18,070 nucleotides of DNA from Sideroxydans sp. (lineage in GTDB: Bacteria; Pseudomonadota; Gammaproteobacteria; Burkholderiales; Gallionellaceae): the NCBI GenBank assembly GCA_020057805.1, contig JAGVFD010000135.1, positions 1 through 18,070 of the forward strand. Direction: 5' to 3'. Within the stretch, counting starts at the first letter, position 1, and each line of letters begins with the position of its first letter. Below, piece after piece: positions 1 through 6,195 of this stretch. The notes beneath the pieces were generated by a model. It worked only from the letters and a program-made list of their open reading frames with translations, searched no databases and was not told the origin of the DNA. The translations under genes were made by a program, and so were the position numbers.

Positions 1-791
1 ATCCCCATCGTTTCCAACGCGCTCGTATCATCACGCTGTACGTTCCACGCTTGCGGAACGAGGTAAAGCACCCCCGAGATGCGCGGCCAGTTTTCCATCG
101 GCAAGCGATAGTCGATACCGCCCATGGCAATGAGTACATACTTAACTGATGAGCTTATCGCCACAAGTGTTCCCTCACCCCAACCCTCTCCCGGCGGGAG
201 AGGGAGCTTTCGCTTGTTCCCAACTTGTGCGATAGGTGTGATGGTTTTTGCCCTACCCAAGCTGTGCATCGGCATGGTCGGGCTGACTTTTAGAAAAGTC
301 TGCGCACTGTTGTAGGCCGCCAACATTTGCGCGTGAATGGCGTGGCTTGCGGCATCGTCGGGTGCGTAGTGTTGATAAATATCTGCCCAATTCAAACAGC
401 ACATCGCGACAGCAGGAATCTGCGCGACCTGTGCCGCCGCCAAAGAAAGATAGGGCACATTAGCGAATAATAAATCGGGCTGCAAAGCGCGCATTGCATT
501 GGCTGCCAGCGCTACTTTGGCCTCCCAATCCGCGTGATATTCACGGTAATTTTCCAAGCTGCGCGGCACATCCACATCCACCGCATTGAACATGGTCATG
601 CCGAAATCGAGTGCGGTGTGAATGTGCTGAAAGGGAATGGTAAAGCGCTGTTGCAGATAGTCGGTGCTGGCCGCCGAGCGCACGGTGACGCGCAAGTTAG
701 GCATGCGCCGCACTAGCTCGTTCACCACCGGTGCAGTCTGCGCGATGTGGCCGTAGCCATGAGCGGTGATGTCAACGAGGAGATGGGGCAT
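1..791 (-). CDS. Glycosyltransferase-like protein, 3' end cut by the window
   Basis: An open frame starts with ATG at 791 and runs leftwards without a stop to the window edge, giving about 263 residues. The protein opens MPHLLVDITAHGYGHIAQTA, the glycine-rich N-terminal loop typical of GT-B fold (MurG/GT28-like) predicted glycosyltransferases. A second Rossmann domain begins near VLIAMGGIDYRLPMENWPR, where such proteins resume after the interdomain linker. I infer a nucleotide-sugar transferase; the donor and acceptor cannot be read. Between the two domains the frame passes through a REP-type palindrome, which adds the atypical peptide LPLPPGEGWGEG without a frameshift. No strong ribosome binding site precedes the ATG. 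Orn lies upstream on the same strand, separated by an inverted-repeat element. The family assignment is moderate; that the frame is coding is supported by its length and its domain-like ends. Confidence 0.62.
   Translation of the reverse strand, partial: MPHLLVDITAHGYGHIAQTAPVVNELVRRMPNLRVTVRSAASTDYLQQRFTIPFQHIHTALDFGMTMFNAVDVDVPRSLENYREYHADWEAKVALAANAMRALQPDLLFANVPYLSLAAAQVAQIPAVAMCCLNWADIYQHYAPDDAASHAIHAQMLAAYNSAQTFLKVSPTMPMHSLGRAKTITPIAQVGNKRKLPLPPGEGWGEGTLVAISSSVKYVLIAMGGIDYRLPMENWPRISGVLYLVPQAWNVQRDDTSALETMG
172..207. repeat. REP-type palindrome inside the glycosyltransferase frame
   Basis: The arms CCCTCTCCC (184-192) and GGGAGAGGG (196-204) form a perfect 9-base stem around GGC, preceded by the flank CCCTCACCCCAA. 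This core is a widely dispersed extragenic palindrome in proteobacterial genomes. Here it lies in a coding sequence and is translated on the minus strand as a Pro/Gly/Glu-rich linker. The ends of the inserted element cannot be fixed without an uninterrupted homologue. Confidence 0.75.
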
Positions 792-804
792 AAAATCAAA
801 AACC

Positions 805-921
805 TAGTCCACGAAAAACACAAAAAGCACGAAAATAAAACCAACCGAATACTCAATTAAGTTATTCAGTTTTGGCATGTGTATTTGCTTTTTTCATGTC
901 CTTTCGTGTCTTTCGTGGACA
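805..921. repeat. Inverted-repeat element with 9-base-period arms, copy 1
   Basis: The left arm starts TAGTCCACGAAAAACACA and ends GCACGAAA near 834. The right arm, from about 890, ends CTTTCGTGTCTTTCGTGGACA. Each arm is about three degenerate copies of a 9-base unit (TCCACGAAA / AACACAAAA / AGCACGAAA), and the arms are inverted around roughly 55 AT-rich bases. The element fills the space between the end of orn and the start of the glycosyltransferase gene. Similar copies lie at 4352-4456 and 11677-11750. Confidence 0.75.
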
Positions 922-939
922 GATGGGTTTGCCTGCTGA

Positions 940-1485
940 TTACAGCTTCAAGAAATTATCACGGTAGTGTTTCATTTCGGCTATGGATTCGTAGATGTCG
1001 GCCAGCGCTTCGTGTTTGCCGTGCTTTTTTAAGGCACTCGCGACTTCGGGTTTCCAGCGTTTCGCTAATTCCTTCAGCGTGCTCACATCGAGGTTGCGGT
1101 AGTGGAAGTAGTCTTCCAGCTTGGGCATCCAACGCGCCATGAAGCGGCGATCTTGGCAGATGGAGTTGCCGCAAATGGGCGAGGTGCGGATGGGTACGTG
1201 CAGTTTCATAAACTCAATCATTTGCACTTCTACGGCGGCTTCGTCGAGGGTGGAGGCTTTTACGCGCTCGATTAAACCTGATTTGCCGTGGGTGGATTTA
1301 TTCCAGTTATCCATGCCGTCGAGCACCGCATCCGATTGATGCACAACCAAGGTGGGCGCTTCTGCCACGGTATTAAGATCGCCGTCGGTGATGACCATCG
1401 CCACTTCGATAATGCGGTCTGTATCAGGAAGGAGTCCGGTCATTTCCATGTCGACCCAGACGAGGTAGTTTTGGTTTTGTGCCAT
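940..1485 (-). CDS. orn: Oligoribonuclease
   Basis: This is a 3'-to-5' exoribonuclease of the DEDDh family that degrades very short RNAs, including pGpG, to mononucleotides in the cytoplasm. At 181 residues it has the usual family length. The catalytic set is complete: D12 and E14 in [10 protein letters not shown]112 in ICQDRRF, H158 and D163 in KHEALADI. The N-terminus [13 protein letters not shown] is diagnostic of Orn rather than other DEDD nucleases. The ATG at 1485 suits the family length. It is divergent from the M48 peptidase operon, with an 81-base gap that must hold promoters for both directions, although I see no convincing hexamers there. Its own downstream space holds inverted-repeat copy 1. 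Confidence 0.96.
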   Translation of the reverse strand: MAQNQNYLVWVDMEMTGLLPDTDRIIEVAMVITDGDLNTVAEAPTLVVHQSDAVLDGMDNWNKSTHGKSGLIERVKASTLDEAAVEVQMIEFMKLHVPIRTSPICGNSICQDRRFMARWMPKLEDYFHYRNLDVSTLKELAKRWKPEVASALKKHGKHEALADIYESIAEMKHYRDNFLKL

Positions 1486-1566
1486 AATTCGCGCGCTTTT
1501 TTATGAGTTAAATAAGGCGCGCATTGTGGCACAGCCGCCCCTCTTCAATCCATCCACACTTCACTT

Positions 1567-2823
1567 ATGATTGCCTCACAATTCTCTGCCCTCTTCGTCG
1601 CCGCGCTACTCTCCAATGCCATCGTTAAATTGTGGCTGGCGTATCGCCAGTTGCACCACGTGGCAGCGCATCGCGCCGAAGTACCCGTCGCCTTTCTCGA
1701 ACACATCAACATTGCTGCGCACCACAAGGCAGCGGATTACACCAGCACGCTAGTGCGCTTCGGCACGCTGACGGTGTTGTTCGACACGGCATTATTGTTG
1801 ATATTCACGCTAGGTGGCGGCATCCAATGGTTAAGCGATGCTAGCGCTCATCTAACCGACAGCCTGTTGCTACAAGGGGTGGTCGTCATCTTACTGGTGC
1901 TGATGTTGCAATCTTTGCTGGAGATGCCCTTCGATTTGTATCGCACGTTCAACATCGAAGCGCGCTTCGGCTTCAACAAAATGACACTCAAGCTGTATCT
2001 GCTGGATGCAGTAAAAGGTCTGCTGTTGGGCGCGGTGTTGGGCTTGCCTTTGCTATTTGGCGTGCTATGGCTGATGCAGGGCATGGGGGATTTATGGTGG
2101 ATGACTGTGTGGGGCGTGTGGGTCACCTTCAATCTGCTGTTGCTGTTCATCTACCCCACTTACATTGCGCCAATGTTTAACAAGTTCGAACCGCTGCAAG
2201 ATGAAGCACAAAAATCACGCATTGAGGCATTGCTGGCGCGCTGCGGTTTTGAATCGAGCGGCTTGTTTGTGATGGACGGCAGCAAACGGAGTTCGCATGG
2301 CAACGCTTACTTCACCGGCTTCGGCAAAAGCAAGCGCATCGTATTCTTCGACACCTTGTTGCAGCGCCTATCACCTAGCGAGGTAGATGCGGTGTTGGCG
2401 CATGAATTAGGCCACTTCAAACATCGTCACGTCATCAAGCGTATCGCCTTTACCTTCGCCATCAGCTTGGGGTTTTTGTGGGTGTTGGCGCAACTGTTGC
2501 AGGCTGACTGGTTCTATGCGGGGCTGGGCGTGCAGACTCAATCCACTGCCATTGCGCTGCTGTTATTCTTCATGGCACTGCCCGTATTCACCTTCATGCT
2601 GCAACCGCTGGCCTCTGCCTATTCACGCAAGCATGAGTTCGAGGCCGACGCTTATGCCGCACAACAAACCGATGCCAACGAGTTGGTGAATGCGTTGGTG
2701 AAGTTGTATCAAGACAATGCCAAAACGCTCACGCCCGATCCGCTGTACGCCACCTTTTATGAATCGCACCCCCCTGCCCCCATTCGCATCGCCCATCTAC
2801 AAAAACTAGGAGCACGCACATGA
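1567..2823 (+). CDS. M48 family (Ste24/CAAX prenyl protease-like) membrane metallopeptidase
   Basis: A 418-residue integral membrane zinc peptidase. The zinc motif HELGH is at 279-283 (H279, E280, H283) and the third ligand is probably E357 in HEFEADAYA, the EFxAD box of Ste24 enzymes. Hydrophobic segments are visible near residues 5-22, 64-83, 100-118, 148-170 and 178-200, with two more after the HELGH box (about 290-310 and 325-347), matching the Ste24 layout. In eukaryotes the family trims prenylated proteins; bacteria lack that pathway, so the role here is inferred to be membrane-protein quality control or processing. It is first in a plus-strand operon. Its TGA overlaps the next ATG in ATGA at 2820-2823, suggesting translational coupling with the cytochrome. 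I see no clear ribosome binding site before its own ATG. Confidence 0.93.
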   Translation: MIASQFSALFVAALLSNAIVKLWLAYRQLHHVAAHRAEVPVAFLEHINIAAHHKAADYTSTLVRFGTLTVLFDTALLLIFTLGGGIQWLSDASAHLTDSLLLQGVVVILLVLMLQSLLEMPFDLYRTFNIEARFGFNKMTLKLYLLDAVKGLLLGAVLGLPLLFGVLWLMQGMGDLWWMTVWGVWVTFNLLLLFIYPTYIAPMFNKFEPLQDEAQKSRIEALLARCGFESSGLFVMDGSKRSSHGNAYFTGFGKSKRIVFFDTLLQRLSPSEVDAVLAHELGHFKHRHVIKRIAFTFAISLGFLWVLAQLLQADWFYAGLGVQTQSTAIALLLFFMALPVFTFMLQPLASAYSRKHEFEADAYAAQQTDANELVNALVKLYQDNAKTLTPDPLYATFYESHPPAPIRIAHLQKLGART

Positions 2824-3125
2824 AAAAAACACTATTCGCTTTGCTGTTCATTGCCAGTGCGGCACAGGCTGCCCCGTTTGCCCAAGGGCATGCCGACAAC
2901 GGTAAAAAGCTGTTTGCAAAATATGATTGCAGCAGCTGCCACGAAGGCAAAGTAGGCGGCGACGGTAGCGCCATCTTTACGCGCCCCAATCATAAAGTGC
3001 GCAGCGCAGACGACCTCATTCCGCAAATTAAATTTTGCTCCGGCATGGTGGGCGCGAATCTGAATGCACAGGAAGAGCAAGACCTTGCGGCGCATTTGAA
3101 TCAAACTTATTACAAATTCAAATAA
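2820..3125 (+). CDS. Small periplasmic class I c-type cytochrome
   Basis: A 101-residue monoheme cytochrome c. A signal peptide covers residues 1-17 (MKKTLFALLFIASAAQA, cleavage expected before APFAQG), giving a mature protein of about 84 residues. The heme site CSSCH is at 37-41. The likely sixth ligand is M76 in FCSGMVGANL, and helical LNAQEEQDLAAHLN follows, as in class I cytochromes. Start choice is supported by TAGGAG about 8 bases upstream and by the ATGA overlap with the peptidase stop. It probably acts as a periplasmic electron carrier; the partner cannot be read. C73 is an extra cysteine near the Met ligand. Heme attachment needs the Ccm machinery, which is not in this window. Confidence 0.92.
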   Translation: MKKTLFALLFIASAAQAAPFAQGHADNGKKLFAKYDCSSCHEGKVGGDGSAIFTRPNHKVRSADDLIPQIKFCSGMVGANLNAQEEQDLAAHLNQTYYKFK

Positions 3126-3135
3126 GGAGATTGCG

Positions 3136-3474
3136 ATGAGCAACGTGTGCGACCTAAACAATAAAAACTGCAAACCCTGCGAAGGCGGTGTGCCTGCGCT
3201 TACCTCTGCTGAAGCACAGCAACTGCTCAAACAACTTGATGCTTGGGAGCTGAACGACGCGCACATCAGTAAAACCTTCAGCTTCAAAAATTATTATCAG
3301 GTGCTGGCCTTCGTCAACGCAGCGGCCTGGATGACACACCGCGAAGACCACCATCCCGACCTGACCGTCACCTTCAACCAATGCCGTGTGGAATACAGCA
3401 CGCATGCTATCGGCGGCCTCTCCGAAAACGACTTCATCTGCGCCGCCAAAGTCGACGCACTGTTTCAGCTTTGA
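3136..3474 (+). CDS. phhB: Pterin-4a-carbinolamine dehydratase
   Basis: A 112-residue protein of the PCD/DCoH family, which dehydrates 4a-hydroxytetrahydropterin and so helps recycle the tetrahydrobiopterin-type cofactor of aromatic amino acid hydroxylases. The hallmark EDHHPDLTVTFNQCRVEYST, including the His-His-Pro active-site box, is present, followed by the C-terminal helix LSENDFICAAKVDAL. A strong site AAGGAGA lies 5 bases before the ATG. The N-terminus carries C5, C12 and C15 in CDLNNKNCKPCEGG, a short cysteine-rich lead seen in many bacterial members but absent from the animal enzyme. No phenylalanine hydroxylase gene is in the window, so the physiological substrate is uncertain. Its stop codon overlaps the probable rsgA start. 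Confidence 0.92.
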   Translation: MSNVCDLNNKNCKPCEGGVPALTSAEAQQLLKQLDAWELNDAHISKTFSFKNYYQVLAFVNAAAWMTHREDHHPDLTVTFNQCRVEYSTHAIGGLSENDFICAAKVDALFQL

Positions 3475-4334
3475 GCGAACACCTATCTGGCCTCGTCATT
3501 GCGGCTTTTGGGCGACGTTATTTAGCGGAGCTGCCTGATGGCGAAGTCATTGAGTGTGTGCCGCGCGGCAAAAAGAGCGAAGTGGCGTGTGGCGATACCG
3601 TAGAAGTCACGCGCACCAGCCCCAACCAAGGCGTCATTGACCGCATCGCAGCACGCACCACGCTGCTCTACCGCTCGGATGAATTTAAGCAAAAACTCAT
3701 CGCCGCCAACGTCACGCAGATCATCGTGGTGGTTGCCAGTGAGCCTTCGTTTAATGATGAGTTAGTCGCGCGCTGCTTGCTGGCGGGACATCATCAAGGT
3801 CTCAACATTCTTATCGTTCTCAACAAATGCGACTTGCCGCAGATTGCAGCAGCACGCGCGCAACTCGCGCCCTACGTCAAAATTGGCTATCGTGTTTTAG
3901 AGCTTTCCGCCAAAGAAAATGTCGCGCCTTTACTGCCCTTTATACAAGGCCAAACCAGCGTGTTGGTGGGGCAATCAGGCATGGGTAAATCCACCTTATT
4001 AAACGCCCTCATCCCCGAAGCGCACGCCGCCACGCGCGAAATTTCCACCGTATTAGATTCCGGCAAGCACACCACCACCCACGCCAAGCTGTATCACTTG
4101 AATGCGCACAGCCACCTCATCGACTGCCCCGGCGTGCAACTGTTCGGACTCCATCATTTAGATTTTGCGGCGATGAAAAGAAGCTTCCCCGAATTTTTGC
4201 CCTACCTAGGCGAATGCCGCTTCGCCAATTGCAGCCACTCACACGAACCCAACTGCGCGATTCTCAAAGCCACCGCTGAAGGAAAAATTGACGAACGTAG
4301 ATTGAAATTGTTTCAGCAGATCGCTACGAAGTGA
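3471..4334 (+). CDS. rsgA: Ribosome small-subunit-dependent GTPase A
   Basis: A circularly permuted GTPase that assists late 30S ribosome maturation. The motif order is diagnostic: G4 NKCD at 118-121 precedes the P-loop GQSGMGKST at 167-175, then G3 DCPG at 218-221. An N-terminal OB-fold spans about residues 1-65. The C-terminal zinc knuckle has C249, C254, H256 and C262 with the same 5-2-6 spacing as E. coli RsgA. The frame is open further upstream to an ATG at 3381, but those 30 residues lie wholly inside the dehydratase gene and have no counterpart in the family. I therefore place the start at TTG 3471, which overlaps the upstream TGA as TTGA, giving 287 residues and implying translational coupling. 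It converges on selO. Confidence 0.95.
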   Translation: MSEHLSGLVIAAFGRRYLAELPDGEVIECVPRGKKSEVACGDTVEVTRTSPNQGVIDRIAARTTLLYRSDEFKQKLIAANVTQIIVVVASEPSFNDELVARCLLAGHHQGLNILIVLNKCDLPQIAAARAQLAPYVKIGYRVLELSAKENVAPLLPFIQGQTSVLVGQSGMGKSTLLNALIPEAHAATREISTVLDSGKHTTTHAKLYHLNAHSHLIDCPGVQLFGLHHLDFAAMKRSFPEFLPYLGECRFANCSHSHEPNCAILKATAEGKIDERRLKLFQQIATK

Positions 4335-4351
4335 TTGCAACAAAAAACTGC

Positions 4352-4456
4352 TTGTCCACGAAAAACACTAAAGGCACGAAACACACCCTAACTAAATTCA
4401 ATTGGCGAATCGCCTATCTGTTTTTTGTTCGTGCTTTTCGTGCCTTTCGTGGACAA
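4352..4456. repeat. Inverted-repeat element with 9-base-period arms, copy 2
   Basis: The left arm (4352-4380) begins TTGTCCACGAAAAACAC and the right arm (4428-4456) ends CCTTTCGTGGACAA. By hand alignment the arms match at 25 of 29 positions in inverted orientation, around a 47-base AT-rich centre. Each arm is three 9-base units, for example TCCACGAAA / AACACTAAA / GGCACGAAA. It fills the gap between the convergent rsgA and selo genes and could fold into a long hairpin acting as a bidirectional terminator; that role is inferred. This is the best-preserved of the three copies in the window. Confidence 0.82.
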
Positions 4457-4469
4457 AAGTTTTCTAGCC

Positions 4470-6017
4470 TTAAGAACTACAAGACAGCTTGGAGCACCCC
4501 ACCTTATCCAGTGCCCAATCAGGTCGTTTGGCGATGAGATTCGCGGGATGGTCGTCGTCATAAGGATGGCGTGCGGCCTGCATCAGTTGCTCAATTTTGC
4601 TTAAGTCATTTTGCATCGCTGCGTCGATGGCTTCTTGCGCCAGATAATTCCTCAACACAAAACGCGGATTCACTTTGTTCATGCGTACGCGGCGCGACGC
4701 ATCCTCATCCTGCTGCTGTCCTAGGCGAGTCGCATAACGCACTAGCCACGCTTCAAACAAAGCGGCGTGTGATTCATACAGCGGTGCGCGATAGAACGCC
4801 GAGCGCAAAGTCTGCAAGGCGGGTGCGTGTTGCTTCACCTCCGCCAGTTGCCTAAAAAATTCCGTCATATCCACTTCGGCTTGCTGCATCAAATCAAACG
4901 CCGTCTCGACCAAAGCGGCATCGTCGTCTTGCCATGCCAGCAAACCGAATTTCGCCGCCAACATCGTTGAGAGTGCAGATTGGAATGTGTCATCAAAATG
5001 TGCCAGCCCTGCGTCCAGCATCTTGCGCGAAGGGGCGACGGGCATCAGCGCTTCCGCCAATCGCTCCAGATTCCAACGCGCCACGACCGATTGCTGTCCA
5101 AAACAATAGCGGTGGAATTGTTCATCCGTGGTGTTCGGCGTCCACCCCGGATCGAAGTTGTCCACCCACCCATATGGGCCATAGTCGATGGTGAGGCCAA
5201 GAATAGACATGTTGTCGGTGTTCATCACGCCATGCACGAACCCCACGCGCAGCCACTCCACCATCAACAACGCGGTGCGCTCACACACGATGCGAAACCA
5301 TGTGGCGAAACGCTCGGCATCCGTTCCCACGATGAACGTAAAATCGCGCGACAAGGTGAAGCTCACCAAGCGTTGCAACAACTCATACTCACCCAGTGAG
5401 GCCAATATCTCGAAGTGCCCAAAGCGAGTGAAGGAGGGAGACACACGGCACACAATCGCGCCAGGCTCGACGGCGGGATTACCGTCATACAACATGTCGC
5501 GCACCACGCCATCGCCCGTGGCGATCAAACTCAACGCGCGTGTAGTAGGAACACCCAGATGGTGCATGGCTTCGCTGCACAAGAACTCGCGCAATGAAGA
5601 ACGCAACACCGCACGCCCATCCGCCCGCCTTGAATACGGCGTAACTCCCGCGCCTTTAAGTTGCAACTCCCATCGCTCACCCTTGGAATTGATGACCTCG
5701 CCCAGTCCAATGGCACGCCCATCCCCCAGTTGCCCCGCCCATTGCCCAAACTGATGTCCACCATATCGCGTGGCGTAACTCGCCATGCCAGGTAGTAAAT
5801 AATTGCCGGAAAAAGCCTTCAGAAAATCTGTTGTGCGCGCATCGTCCTCGCTTAAGTCCAGCAATAACAAAGCTTCGTGCGCGTAAGCCAGCAATGTAGG
5901 ACGTGTCACCAGCGTGGGTGACACCGCTGACCAACACTTACCCTGCACTGCCCCAACACCCGAGCTATCGCCAGGCAGATCACGGATAAATCGGTTATCG
6001 AAATGGAGGATTTTCAA
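4470..6017 (-). CDS. selO: SelO/YdiU family protein AMPylase (pseudokinase)
   Basis: SelO enzymes have a kinase fold but transfer AMP from ATP to protein hydroxyl groups, linked to redox stress. Family blocks are clear: HFDNRFIRDLPGD at the N-terminus, YGGHQFGQWAGQLGDGRA, the nucleotide-binding LKGAGVTPYSRRADGRAVLR, and HGVMNTDNMSILGLTIDYGP. In the last block the Asp-Asn and the later Asp (268, 269 and 278 from the chosen start) have the spacing of the catalytic and metal-binding residues of characterised SelO as I recall it. The C-terminus CSKLSCSS places a cysteine where animal SelO has selenocysteine, plus a second cysteine five residues earlier. No ATG precedes the family block. TTG at 6017 gives MKILHFDNRF and 515 residues; another in-frame TTG at 6074 would add 19 atypical residues. 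The ribosome binding site is weak for both. Confidence 0.94.
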   Translation of the reverse strand: MKILHFDNRFIRDLPGDSSGVGAVQGKCWSAVSPTLVTRPTLLAYAHEALLLLDLSEDDARTTDFLKAFSGNYLLPGMASYATRYGGHQFGQWAGQLGDGRAIGLGEVINSKGERWELQLKGAGVTPYSRRADGRAVLRSSLREFLCSEAMHHLGVPTTRALSLIATGDGVVRDMLYDGNPAVEPGAIVCRVSPSFTRFGHFEILASLGEYELLQRLVSFTLSRDFTFIVGTDAERFATWFRIVCERTALLMVEWLRVGFVHGVMNTDNMSILGLTIDYGPYGWVDNFDPGWTPNTTDEQFHRYCFGQQSVVARWNLERLAEALMPVAPSRKMLDAGLAHFDDTFQSALSTMLAAKFGLLAWQDDDAALVETAFDLMQQAEVDMTEFFRQLAEVKQHAPALQTLRSAFYRAPLYESHAALFEAWLVRYATRLGQQQDEDASRRVRMNKVNPRFVLRNYLAQEAIDAAMQNDLSKIEQLMQAARHPYDDDHPANLIAKRPDWALDKVGCSKLSCSS

Positions 6018-6140
6018 AATGATTTCACGTGAATAAACAGAAAGAATGAACTGCCAAAATTTTAGCTGAATCAAGCAGCTCTATTGATGGAACCTCGTAG
6101 GGATATTCAACACACCAGAACTTTAACTAATTTCGAGCAG

Positions 6141-6174
6141 CAATAAAAAGAGACCCGAAGGTCTCTTTTTATTG
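6141..6174 (-). terminator. Rho-independent terminator of the fibronectin-repeat lipoprotein gene
   Basis: A perfect 15-base stem (6141-6155 with 6160-6174) closes a 4-base loop. Read on the minus strand the loop is C(UUCG)G, the extra-stable RNA tetraloop, and the 3' arm is GGTCTCTTTTTATTG with a T tract. It lies 22 bases beyond the minus-strand stop at 6196-6198. The UUCG form on that strand fixes its orientation. It also insulates selO from the upstream gene. Confidence 0.88.
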
Positions 6175-6195
6175 CTTCTTTAGTTTGCAGTCGCT

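Noticed and set aside
124..315. Plus-strand 63-residue frame containing PSPQPSPGGRG
   Set aside because: This is the reverse translation of the REP palindrome inside the minus-strand glycosyltransferase gene; such peptides are a known false-gene signature.
1486..1566. Promoters in the divergent orn / M48 peptidase gap
   Set aside because: Promoters must exist near here, but no hexamer pair with acceptable spacing was convincing on either strand.
3381..3470. Upstream ATG extension of rsgA
   Set aside because: The 30 extra residues lie entirely in the dehydratase gene, are Arg-rich and do not match RsgA N-termini; the TTGA overlap start fits the family length.
4331..4537. Plus-strand 68-residue frame with STKNTKGTKHT and FFVRAFRAFRG
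   Set aside because: It translates the inverted-repeat element (copy 2) and the end of selO in antisense; it has no ribosome binding site and its low-complexity peptides come from the 9-base period.
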